Assembly: GCF_014203795.1 (NCBI RefSeq)
Contig: NZ_JACHJU010000001.1
Span: 248,001 to 312,000, forward strand
Origin: Streptosporangium album
Lineage (GTDB): Bacteria; Actinomycetota; Actinomycetes; Streptosporangiales; Streptosporangiaceae
DNA: 64,000 bases
Direction: 5' to 3'
Shown: positions 46,409 to 56,293 of the stretch, one piece after another
Layout of the letters: each line of letters starts with the position of its first letter
Numbering within the stretch: position 1 is the first letter of the stretch
Notes under the pieces: generated by a model
Databases searched by the model: none
What the model saw: the letters and a program-made list of their open reading frames with translations, nothing else
What the model was told of the DNA's origin: nothing
Program-made: the position numbers and the translations under genes

Positions 46409-47277
46409 CGCAGGTCCCCCTGAAGGACCACGGTCGACCGATCAGTCAGCGGCTCTGCCAGATCGATGCCCAGCCGACGGTGCCAGAGAAGATGTAGCAG
46501 CTGGGCGCGGGCCACCGCCGGAACATCGCTGCGTTCGGCCAGTTCGCCGAAAGTCGCTCCGCCGTCGGCTGCCGCTTCCAACAGGCCAGGCCGTAGCCCC
46601 AGCGGGTCACTCAACGGACGGCGCTGCGAGGACAACGTTCCCAACGTCGTCTCCACATGGGCGCGCCACCCAGCGACAACCACGTAGTGCCATCCGGCCG
46701 CCAACGCAGCCTCCGCAGCCGCAGCGAAGGAGATCCGGGTCTGCTCATCAAGGAGTGCACGCGGTCGCACATCGATCAACCAGACCCCACGGCGCGTGAC
46801 CGCCAGGAAGTCAGGTATGTGTTTCCGCCATCCCGATGACGTCGCGAACTTCAACCTCACCGGCTGCGCAAGGACATCGACCACCGCGGCGGCGAAGTCC
46901 AACACCATCAGCAGCCGGGCCTCTTCCAGGCTCTCGAACCCATGATGCCGTCCCGTCGACACCAGATACTGCAACCCTGGCCGGTGCCGTTGGCTCCGTC
47001 TCCATGTGAACGTCCGTACCGAACCAAACCACGAGACCGGTGCCCCCGCCAGGTCCCGCACCGGACACGTCACCTCACCGTCGGCCGTCTTCCACGTCAC
47101 CGTCCAGCGGCTGGTCCAGCCCTCGCTCAGCTCCAACATCGGCTTCGACGCCTCGCACGAGAACGGCACCAGCAGCTCGTTCCAAGCACAGCGATGGGAC
47201 CACAGCAGCCCTCCGGCCCCCGTAGCCGGCACCGCACCTCGCGCGACTCGGTAATCCTCCGGCACCTCACCAGGCAA
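46405..47277 (-). CDS. tnsA: TnsA-like endonuclease subunit
   Basis: A protein of 290 residues. The TnsA nuclease core is seen as HHGFESLEEARLLMVLDF (Glu), KHIPDFLAVTRRGVWLIDVR (Asp), followed by a winged C-terminal region (GATFGELAERSDVP). TnsA cuts the 5' ends so that movement is cut-and-paste. The usual catalytic Lys of the ExK/DxK motif is Arg here (IDVRPR), which may reduce cutting. Start uncertain: TTG 47277 or GTG 47265; the protein before residue 45 is poorly supported. Confidence 0.85.
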   Translation of the reverse strand: MPGEVPEDYRVARGAVPATGAGGLLWSHRCAWNELLVPFSCEASKPMLELSEGWTSRWTVTWKTADGEVTCPVRDLAGAPVSWFGSVRTFTWRRSQRHRPGLQYLVSTGRHHGFESLEEARLLMVLDFAAAVVDVLAQPVRLKFATSSGWRKHIPDFLAVTRRGVWLIDVRPRALLDEQTRISFAAAAEAALAAGWHYVVVAGWRAHVETTLGTLSSQRRPLSDPLGLRPGLLEAAADGGATFGELAERSDVPAVARAQLLHLLWHRRLGIDLAEPLTDRSTVVLQGDLR

Positions 47278-47321
47278 ACATAGAAGAACTACTTAGAGCA
47301 GCGAATCCATCACACAAACTG

Positions 47322-47336
47322 GTGACAACTCCGTTG
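47322..47336. promoter_or_regulatory. TnsB-like motif just upstream of tnsA
   Basis: GTGACAACTCCGTTG shares its first nine bases with the right-end motif GTGACAACTATTCTG. It may be an inner right-end site now separated from the others by the IS21-like unit, or a site for autoregulation of the tns operon. Confidence 0.45.
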
Positions 47337-47482
47337 TGGTTCTGTTCGTGTGAAGGAGGAACGTTTGTCGATGAAACTCGGCAACACCCCTGATCACAGC
47401 GATGTCGTGTCGATGAGTTCTGGCAACACCCTGGCCCTGGCGATGAGAGCATCAAAGTGCTGCTCGCCGCAAAGGGGACCCG

Positions 47483-47665
47483 ATGCTGTCGCAGTCCAAG
47501 ACAGAGCTTTACGCGGCGATCCGACGCGATATGCGAGGTGGGATGTCGATCCGCGCCGTGATGCGCTAGCACTCTGTGTCCTACCTCACCGTGACCAAGG
47601 CTTCCGCGTCGGCCTGGCCCGAACTGCGTAAAAACCGACCCCGCGGCCGACGCGGCTGGCACGGA
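47483..47665 (+). pseudogene. IstA (IS21-family) transposase, N-terminal remnant
   Basis: MLSQSKTELYAAIRRDMRGG and MSIRAVMR read like the N-terminal helix-turn-helix of IS21 IstA proteins, then an in-frame TAG at 47567-47569, then HSVSYLTVTKASASAWPELR continues the motif. Only about 60 of the expected 400-500 residues remain. CAAAGGGG upstream of the ATG is a plausible ribosome site. Confidence 0.65.
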
Positions 47666-47788
47666 CCCGCTCAAAGGCCGAGCAGGCCAGCGCGGGACAA
47701 CAACGACGGGGAGGCCTTGGACGCGGCCCCCGAGGGCCCTCTCGTCGGGGACGTCGGGGGCCGCGTATGCTTATCGATCTTGCATCGG

Positions 47789-48652
47789 TCAGAAGCCAGG
47801 CGGCCGGGTCGCGGCCGGGCCTGGCACGACGTGCAGGATGATCACGCCGTCGTTGTAGGTTTTAGCCGACGCGACCGCCCAGCTGGGATCGATGCGGGAA
47901 GCTGGCACGTTCTCCTCGCTCTGGAAGCCTCGCTCTCCACTCCTCAGTGGCCAGTCGAGCTCGTAGGCCACCTTCAGGTCGTGTTCGCGCACGACGCGGG
48001 CCGCCTCGCCTGCGGATCGGCCCTGGAGCGTCACTCCGGCCAGCGCCTCGCCCGGCCAGCTCGCGTCGGCGGGGTAGGCGTATTTCTCGCCGGGCTTCGC
48101 CGGGTGGCCCAGGCGTAATTGCGCGGGCCCCTTGAGGTCGGCGGTGATGCGGAAGGCCGTCAGACATCCTTCGACGCGCTCGGCGCAGTCGGACACGGTG
48201 ACTGACGCCTGAGCACCGGAGCCGGCCTTGTCGAGGTCGACTCCGACGACGGGGGATCGCTGCTGCGGCGAGACGGGGATCAGCTTCACCGTGATGTTGT
48301 CCAGGCCGACCTTGCGGAAAGCCTTCTCCAGCTCGGCGGGGTCGGGATCGCCGTCGGTGATGTAGAAGGCGTACTCGTCGCCGTCGCGGTCGATCGTCAC
48401 GGCCTGACTGGCGTACACCTGCTCGGACGCCCTGAACAGGGACGGCCCGACGACCAGGGCTCCCGCCAGGACGGCGCTCGCGGCCACGCCGAGCAGGACG
48501 CGGCGAGGAGAGGGCATGCGTCGTCGCTGGGCCGGAGCCTGCTCCAGCAGGACGATCTCCGCCAGCAGCGCGTCCGCCTCAGCGGAGAACGCCCGGCCGG
48601 CCAGGTCCTCGTCCAGCACCTTTGCCCGGTTCTTGAGGATCTGATTGTTCAT
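47789..48652 (-). CDS. Membrane partner of the transposon-borne ECF sigma factor
   Basis: A protein of 287 residues. The N-terminal 50 are cytosolic (RAFSAEADALLAEIVLLEQA), one membrane segment lies at about 52-72 (VLLGVAASAVLAGALVVGPS), and an outer domain of about 210 residues has a single pair of cysteines (VSDCAERVEGCLTAF). It occupies the same position as the CU044_5270-like gene at 1.1-2.2 kb, and its ATG overlaps the sigma stop (ATGA). Probably a negative regulator or sensor of the sigma factor; not proven. Confidence 0.7.
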   Translation of the reverse strand: MNNQILKNRAKVLDEDLAGRAFSAEADALLAEIVLLEQAPAQRRRMPSPRRVLLGVAASAVLAGALVVGPSLFRASEQVYASQAVTIDRDGDEYAFYITDGDPDPAELEKAFRKVGLDNITVKLIPVSPQQRSPVVGVDLDKAGSGAQASVTVSDCAERVEGCLTAFRITADLKGPAQLRLGHPAKPGEKYAYPADASWPGEALAGVTLQGRSAGEAARVVREHDLKVAYELDWPLRSGERGFQSEENVPASRIDPSWAVASAKTYNDGVIILHVVPGPAATRPPGF

Positions 48653-49197
48653 CGTGACTCCTTCTCGACGAGAGGCCGCGTTTCGAGACAGGCCGATGGG
48701 CGGATCTGCTGCAGGGCCTTGGTGAAGCGCTTGCGGGCCCGGTGCAGGCGAGTGCGGGCGGCGGTTCGTGAGCAGCCCAGCACCTCGGCGATCTGTCCGG
48801 GGTCGAGATCCTCCCAGACGGCCAGGGTCAGCAGCTCGCGATCATCGTCCGAAAGCGTGTCCATGGCCTGGCCCACCTCGTCAGGCCCGCTCAGGGGGAA
48901 GGCCGGAGGGTAGAGCAGCTCGGTCTTGGCCGTGAGCTCGGCGTGCCGGGTGGCTCTGCGTCGCTCGCCACGACGGTGGTTGGCCAGGACCCGCCGGGCC
49001 ACGCCGTACAACCAGAGCCTGCCGGCCTCGCCGTGCGGGAGCTCATCCATCCGCCGCCAGGCGATCACATAGGTCTCAGCCACGACATCGGCCGCGTCCT
49101 CGGCGCAGGAACAGCGCCGCATGGCGTAACCGAGGATCTGCTCGTACGTTCGCCGGTACACGGCCTCGAACCGAGACCGGTTGTCTGTTTCATCCAC
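48649..49197 (-). CDS. ECF sigma factor carried by the transposon
   Basis: A protein of 182 residues. Region 2: FEAVYRRTYEQILGYAMRR, AEDAADVVAETYVIAWRRMD and LWLYGVARRVLANHRRGER. Region 4: LLTLAVWEDLDPGQIAEVLG and SRTAARTRLHRARKRFTKAL. GTG 49197 with GAGGA six bases upstream. Sigma factors are unusual transposon cargo; its promoter targets may lie in the element or in the host. It is similar in type to the factor at 2.2-2.8 kb but clearly not a recent copy. Confidence 0.92.
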   Translation of the reverse strand: MDETDNRSRFEAVYRRTYEQILGYAMRRCSCAEDAADVVAETYVIAWRRMDELPHGEAGRLWLYGVARRVLANHRRGERRRATRHAELTAKTELLYPPAFPLSGPDEVGQAMDTLSDDDRELLTLAVWEDLDPGQIAEVLGCSRTAARTRLHRARKRFTKALQQIRPSACLETRPLVEKESR

Positions 49198-49609
49198 GCG
49201 TCATCCTCGTTAGACCTTTCGAACGCTCAGGGGGTTTCAATCCCTACGTGTCCGCGAGCGACCGCAGAATTACAGGCCAATACGACTCACGCTCTGCCAC
49301 CACTTCATCACGAGCGGGTCAGAGCCCGAAAGGTCAGCAGCCGCGCGTACGCACCGTTACGGCGAGAAGAACATCGACGCGGACTGCGTTCATCTGAGGT
49401 GCTGAAGTGTGAACGAGGGCGGGGCTGTCCAGGCAGCCCGCCCTCACACACTCAGGGCAAAGGGGTCATGAGGCTGCGCCGAGGATCTCTGCACTGTTGC
49501 TGAATCTCATCGACATTCCCGGCCCCGTTGAGCCGCTGGCATTGCTCTAACTCGTGAACAAGCGTTGCTGCTTCTGATCGATGCAATCACCGTTGCGTAG
49601 AGCAACCCA
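49198..49609. other. Non-coding stretch of the transposon right arm
   Basis: About 410 bases between the sigma gene and the right-end motifs. It holds the sigma promoter region, a GC hairpin at 49415-49445, the inner IS21-like repeat (49494-49515) and an A+T-richer part after 49500. I see no credible gene. Confidence 0.6.
49415..49445. terminator. GC-rich hairpin in the right arm
   Basis: GAGGGCGGGGCTG pairs with CAGCCCGCCCTC with one bulged G and a 6-base loop. It may be the terminator of a lost gene of the IS21-like unit. Confidence 0.5.
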
Positions 49610-49650
49610 GTGACAACCATCCTGAGCATTCAGTGACAACTATTCTGGCT
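49610..49650. promoter_or_regulatory. Two TnsB-like motifs near the right end
   Basis: GTGACAACCATCCTGAGC at 49610 and GTGACAACTATTCTGGCT at 49633, 23 bases apart, in the same orientation as the terminal copy at 49688 (GTGTCAACTATCAAGG). Multiple spaced sites are a feature of Tn7-type ends. Confidence 0.7.
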
Positions 49651-49687
49651 CGCCTGCACCATCACCGCTGGTTGGCGGATCTACCAG

Positions 49688-49712
49688 GTGTCAACTATCA
49701 AGGAAAGTCACA
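49688..49712 (-). repeat. Right terminal inverted repeat
   Basis: Read inward it begins TGTGACTTTCC and ends GATAGTTGACAC, matching the left repeat at 20 of 25 positions. Confidence 0.88.
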
Positions 49713-49717
49713 GCGAT
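49713..49717. repeat. Right target-site duplication GCGAT
   Basis: Same five bases as 40165-40169, directly after the AGTCACA end of the element. Confidence 0.9.
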
Positions 49718-49872
49718 CGACGGAACGGCCGACACCGCGACCGGCATGGGGTTTGCGGTTCCCGGGATGCCCCCGTCCGCAGGATCGGCGGCACGCGGGA
49801 GGGTGAGGCCGGACGCCAAGGCATGGGCGGGCCCCAGAGGCCGGGCGCGCCGAAGACCGGGCGGGCGGGCCC

Positions 49873-50475
49873 TCAGACCGACAGGGCGATGCTGTCGGGT
49901 ATGGCGGCGAACGTCTCGTCGAGCAGGCGGCCGAGCCCTTCGCGCCCGCCCGCGCCTCCCGTCGCGGTCCAGTCCAGAGCGGCGCACCGCCAGGACGCGA
50001 TCATGACCTCCACCGCGAGGCGGAGCCGTACGTCTCCGACGAGCCCGACACGCGCACCGACCCGCTCGACGGCGGCCTCGGTGGTCTCGTTGCAGTAGCG
50101 CAGGCTGTGCGCCTGCACCGACGGCACCTTCACGCTGAGCGCGCGGGCGGCCATGAAACGCCGCTCCCAGTCGTCGTCCATGTCGGCGAGGCTCACGTCG
50201 AGCGTCCGGCGCAGGCAGACCAGCACCGGTCCGTGGAACTCGTGCGCGTCCACCTCCCGCAGCCATGTCGACCACAGCTCGGTGTCGGCGGCCAGCGCGA
50301 CGTCCTCCTTGGAGGAGAAGTTGCGGAAGAACGTGCGCTTGGACACCTCCACCGCGTCGACCAGCTCGTCCAGCGTCGTCGCGTCGTAGCCCTTCTCGGT
50401 GAACAACCGCAGGGCCGTGTCCGTCAACGCCTTGCGGGTGCGGAGCTTCTTGCGCTCACGGAGCGGCATGGTCAT
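49873..50475 (-). CDS. TetR-family transcriptional regulator
   Basis: About 200 residues from ATG 50475 (or 50469). The helix-turn-helix is RERKKLRTRKALTDTALRLF with LDELVDAVEVSKRTFFRNFS. The ligand-binding half is of the large acyl-type group, with ALDWTATGGAGG near the end. It lies downstream of acnA on the same strand but behind a strong terminator. In corynebacteria a TetR regulator (AcnR) sits beside acn; whether this is equivalent cannot be told. Confidence 0.88.
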   Translation of the reverse strand: MTMPLRERKKLRTRKALTDTALRLFTEKGYDATTLDELVDAVEVSKRTFFRNFSSKEDVALAADTELWSTWLREVDAHEFHGPVLVCLRRTLDVSLADMDDDWERRFMAARALSVKVPSVQAHSLRYCNETTEAAVERVGARVGLVGDVRLRLAVEVMIASWRCAALDWTATGGAGGREGLGRLLDETFAAIPDSIALSV

Positions 50476-50615
50476 GATGTCATCGTACCCCTCAGGGGCG
50501 GATGCACTTTGGTGCCTTTTGCCACTGAGTGGCGCAGATATTGCGGGGATGGTCGCGTTCGCCGCCGCACCCGTGCTGATCGGGTCGGGCGCGGACCCGG
50601 GCCGTGGCCGGAACA

Positions 50616-50658
50616 CGAGAACCGCCCGGCGGGATGATGTGCCGCCGGGCGGTTCTCG
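50616..50658 (-). terminator. Strong terminator downstream of acnA
   Basis: 17 perfect base pairs (CGAGAACCGCCCGGCGG and complement) around a 9-base loop, 55 bases past the acnA stop and upstream of the TetR gene. Confidence 0.88.
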
Positions 50659-50713
50659 TTCGGGGCTTCCCCCCTTTGCGGGCGGGGCTCATGTACGGCC
50701 CCGCCCCCCTGGC

Positions 50714-53488
<2,775 letters not shown>

Positions 53489-53577
53489 GATTGGCCTCCC
53501 TCATCACCCAGTTGTCCGGCGCGCCACCATAAAGGGCGCATATGAAATCCTGCCGCACCCTCGGAGTGCCCATGTCA

Positions 53578-53593
53578 GTTAGGTATGCCTAAC
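53578..53593. promoter_or_regulatory. Palindrome resembling an iron box upstream of acnA
   Basis: GTTAGGTATGCCTAAC, perfect 6-bp arms. It resembles half of a DtxR/IdeR/DmdR iron box (consensus begins TTAGGTTAG). Aconitase is an iron-sulfur enzyme, so iron control would make sense. The second half is degenerate. Confidence 0.4.
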
Positions 53594-53618
53594 CCGGCCC
53601 TCGGGGTTGCAGTGGATG

Positions 53619-53660
53619 TCTCGACATCAAGATATCCCCAGAGATATCTCGACATCAAGT
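53619..53660. promoter_or_regulatory. Two direct copies of palindrome-like TCTCGACATCAAG
   Basis: TCTCGACATCAAGA (53619-53632) and TCTCGACATCAAGT (53647-53660), 28 bases apart, each partly self-complementary (TCTYGAYRTCRAGA). Located about 130-170 bases upstream of acnA and just past the end of the convergent-side hydrolase gene. Looks like a tandem regulator site; regulator unknown. Confidence 0.5.
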
Positions 53661-53675
53661 TACCTGCCAGTAGGT

Positions 53676-54404
53676 TCAGAGGGGGGCGAGACGGAAGTAC
53701 AGCAGCCCGAGGACGACGACGGAGAGGGCGGGGGCGAGGAACTTCTGCTCGAAGGCGCGGCCCGTCTTGATCCCGATCTTCCACGGCAGCACCCAGCGCT
53801 GCCTCATCGGCCACAGCACCGGACAGCCCTTCTCCGTACAGCAGTCCCCCGTGACGTGCGTCAGGCACCCGACCGCGACCGCCAGCCCCAGCCAGGCATA
53901 GCCCACGTTGTCGCTGCGGAACATCGCGAACAGTCCGACCGTCAGACCGATGTTGACCACCGCGGAGGCGAACTTCTTGCCCGGGATGCCGATCCCGATC
54001 GACCGGAGCGCCAGGCCGATGAGCAGCACGACCAGGATGTCGCGGCCGATCGGGTAGGTGTTGGCCAGGTAGTGGGCGCCGAATCCGGCGCCGGCCGCGA
54101 AGAGGAGGGAATGGGTGGCGTTGCGGTGACCGCCACTCAGCCAGGCGACGGCCTTGCTCAGCCCCCAGGTGACCGGACCGAAGGTCTGGGCGATCGTCGC
54201 GCTGGGGTGGTCCAGGTCCGGCAGCATGGCGGCCCCGGAGCAGATCAGCGCCCCGGCGACGAACTCGGCCGGGGTGAGCGCGTTCGCCATGACACCGGTC
54301 TCGGCGAACCTGGTGGACTCGGTGAGCAGCGGCAGAGCGGCCAGTGTCGGCGCGACCCCCAGCCAGGCGATCGCCCCCGTCAGCGCGTGCGTATGCCCCA
54401 TCAT
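53676..54404 (-). CDS. YdjM/DUF457-like membrane-bound metal-dependent hydrolase
   Basis: A protein of 242 residues with about five to six hydrophobic segments. Metal-site motifs are GHTHALTGAIAWLG at the N-terminus, AAMLPDLDHPSATIAQ and LSGGHRNATHSLLFA, then GCLTHVTGDCC. These are the conserved His/Asp positions of the LexA-regulated YdjM family. ATG 54404. It is upstream of acnA on the same strand, but with acnA's own control region between. Confidence 0.88.
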   Translation of the reverse strand: MMGHTHALTGAIAWLGVAPTLAALPLLTESTRFAETGVMANALTPAEFVAGALICSGAAMLPDLDHPSATIAQTFGPVTWGLSKAVAWLSGGHRNATHSLLFAAGAGFGAHYLANTYPIGRDILVVLLIGLALRSIGIGIPGKKFASAVVNIGLTVGLFAMFRSDNVGYAWLGLAVAVGCLTHVTGDCCTEKGCPVLWPMRQRWVLPWKIGIKTGRAFEQKFLAPALSVVVLGLLYFRLAPL

Positions 54405-54675
54405 CCGCCAAACACCCCCGTCAAGATCACCTCAGGTGACTGTACGGCAAAGCCCGCTTCAAGCGGAGGACCGTGCCACCTTGCATCATCGGCGCGTCGA
54501 GACGGTGAGATCAATCCGGCACATGGTGACTTCTGGGTCACGGGACGGGGCCCGCATGTCGCAGAAACGACAGACGGGACCGTTCCGCACCGAAAGCACC
54601 CCCCAGCCCTTCCGGCACGGAACGAATCCCGTCTATGTCCTTTGTAACGTGCAGGTCTCAATGCTTGTTCCGAAA

Positions 54676-55441
54676 TCAGCCGAGAATTGCGTGATCTATC
54701 TCACTTTTTCTTTGCGCGACGACGATCTCACGCTCAGTCACCGTCATCAGGAACGGTACGACAGGCAGAACGGCCAGTACCGCGAAGACCGCGAAGGCCC
54801 CTGTCAGCCCCATCACCTCGGCCAGCAGGCCGGCCAGCCCCGCGCCGACCGGAAGGGTCCCCCAGCTCAGCAGCCTGGCGGCCGCGCCGACCGCCCAGGC
54901 CTCGGGGAACACGGCCGGGACGACCATCATGACGGCCGTGCCGACGAGATCGGCGAAGAGCACCCAGCGCACGCCCAGCAGGCGGTTGACCGCGGTGACG
55001 AGCACGGCGCCGAGCAGTCCTCCCACGCCGATCGAGCTGAGCGGCAGGCCGTACCCGGCCGGATCGAGATGGAGCACCTGGACGGCGTAGGAGGGCAGGA
55101 GCGCCGGCCACGCACTCCAGCAGGCCGCCGATGGCCGGACCGGCGAACTCGTTGGCCACGGTCTCGGCGCCGGCGATCCAGGCGTTGACCCGGCCGAGCC
55201 GATCCGTCGGCACGGCCGCCGGGACCAGGGCTCCGACCGCGGAGTTCGCCACCACCTCCGCCAAACCGACGGACACGCCCGCCAGGTAGAGCAGCGGCAG
55301 CGAGAGCGCGCCGGCGGCGACTGCCGCCAGCAGACCCAGCGCGACCACGAGCCTGACCAGGTTCGCCGCGGCCGCCAGCCGCCGGCGGTCGTGGCGGTCG
55401 ACGAACACCCCCGCGTGGAGCGAGGCCAGCCAAAACCCCAA
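54676..55441 (-). pseudogene. MFS transporter pseudogene
   Basis: Two frames are needed. Frame one (55441 down to about 55100) reads WLASLHAGVFVDRHDRRRLA through AWIAGAETVANEFAGPAIGG; frame two continues LPSYAVQVLHLDPAGYGLPL to the TGA at 54676. About 60 N-terminal residues and roughly 100 in the middle are missing relative to a normal MFS exporter of about 410 residues, and the frameshift lies near 55100. The 5' end abuts the PadR promoter. A decayed exporter gene is the simplest reading. Confidence 0.75.
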
Positions 55442-55472
55442 ATATCACCCCATAGGCTTGTCGTTAGAATGT

Positions 55473-55499
55473 TCTCGATATATCTTTGAAGCATCGAGA
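55473..55499. promoter_or_regulatory. Inverted repeat in the PadR promoter
   Basis: TCTCGAT (55473-55479) and ATCGAGA (55493-55499) flank ATATCTTTGAAGC in an A+T-rich patch just upstream of the PadR gene. PadR regulators usually bind such sites at their own promoter. Confidence 0.55.
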
Positions 55500-55533
55500 G
55501 CGATCTAAAGATGACCGCGACCAAGGAGGAATC

Positions 55534-56286
55534 ATGACGTCCGCACACGCGATGGGCGGCCGGTGGGCAGGGGCCGTCCCCGCCGAGATCCGGCACGAGA
55601 TGAAGCGCGCCGCCAGGGAGACCTGGCGGACCATGGCCGCCGGCTGGCAGCAGGACGGCCCCCACCACGGCGAGCCCGGCCCGCACCACGGGTGGGGTCC
55701 GCACGAGCACCGGCAGCGGGGGCGCCGTGGCCCCTTCCCCGGCGGCGCCTTCCCGTGGGACTTCGGCAGAGGCGGCCCGGGGCGAGGCGGCCCGTTCGGC
55801 GGGCGACCGCCGTTCGGCCGGGGGCGCAAGGCGAAGCGGGGCGACGTCCGCGCCGCGATCCTCGCGCTGCTCTCCGAGGAGCCGCGTAACGGCTACCAGA
55901 TCATCCAGGAGATCGACCGGCGCAGCGAGGGAGGCTGGAAGCCCAGTCCCGGTGCGGTCTATCCGGCGCTGCAGCAGCTCACCGACGAGGGCCTGGTCCT
56001 GTCGGAGGAGAGCGACGGCCGCAAGTCCTTCCGGCTCACCGAGGCGGGCCAGACCTACGTGGCCGCGCACGCCGACGAGATGCGCGCCCCGTGGGAGGAG
56101 ATGACGCCCGACGTCGACGACAGCACCTGGGAGCTGATGAACCTGGCCCGCCAGTCGGGATTCGCCATGCTGCAGATCCTGCAGACCGGCAGCGACGAGC
56201 AGATCCGCCAGGGCAAGCAGATCCTGGTCGAGACGCGCCGTAAGTTGTACCAGGTCCTGGCAGACGGCGACCCCGGCGAGGAGTGA
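55534..56286 (+). CDS. PadR-family transcriptional regulator
   Basis: 250 residues from ATG 55534 with AAGGAGGA five bases upstream. A Gly/His/Arg-rich N-terminal 100 residues (GPHHGEPGPHHGWGPHEH) precede the winged helix: VRAAILALLSEEPRNGYQII, GAVYPALQQLTDEGLV and ESDGRKSFRLTEAG. A dimerisation helix follows. The His clusters could bind metal. Next to it lies a DUF1707 gene (seven bases between stop and ATG), and the decayed MFS exporter is divergent, the classic target position. Confidence 0.93.
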   Translation: MTSAHAMGGRWAGAVPAEIRHEMKRAARETWRTMAAGWQQDGPHHGEPGPHHGWGPHEHRQRGRRGPFPGGAFPWDFGRGGPGRGGPFGGRPPFGRGRKAKRGDVRAAILALLSEEPRNGYQIIQEIDRRSEGGWKPSPGAVYPALQQLTDEGLVLSEESDGRKSFRLTEAGQTYVAAHADEMRAPWEEMTPDVDDSTWELMNLARQSGFAMLQILQTGSDEQIRQGKQILVETRRKLYQVLADGDPGEE

Positions 56287-56293
56287 ACCTTCG

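Larger units (their letters stand above)
47366..49515. mobile_element. Degenerate IS21-like unit enclosing a sigma-factor pair
   Basis: The left side has two direct copies of a terminal motif: TGTCGATGAAACTCGGCAAC at 47366 and TGTCGATGAGTTCTGGCAAC at 47408. The inverted counterpart is at 49494-49515 (TGTCGATGAGATTCAGCAAC when read inward), 17 of 21 matches to the second copy. Next to the left end lies the start of an IstA transposase with a stop codon. The rest of istA and istB is missing; a sigma-factor gene and its partner fill the space. No flanking duplication is seen. Confidence 0.6.
40170..49712. mobile_element. Tn7-like transposon (TnsA, TnsB, TnsC, TniQ), 9543 bp
   Basis: Both ends are defined by sequence: imperfect 25-bp inverted repeats (20 of 25 identical) start TGTGACT and finish AGTCACA, with an exact GCGAT duplication outside. 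Inside, on the minus strand, lie tnsA, tnsB, tnsC and tniQ, with tniQ ending 41 bases from the left tip. Additional GTGACAAC-type motifs near both ends look like TnsB sites. An IS256-family element splits the tnsC 3' end, and an IS21-like relic enclosing a sigma-factor pair sits at the right. The element inserted between xylF and the TetR gene. It carries no CRISPR or cas genes. Present mobility is doubtful because of the tnsC damage. Confidence 0.92.

Noticed and set aside
40170-49712. CRISPR array or guide RNA for a CRISPR-associated transposon
   Set aside because: No regularly spaced repeats and no cas genes are visible in the element; the repeats found are end-type motifs.
49718-49872. 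Possible gene broken by the transposon on its right side
   Set aside because: The joined flanks at GCGAT give no recognisable protein in any frame; the site appears intergenic.
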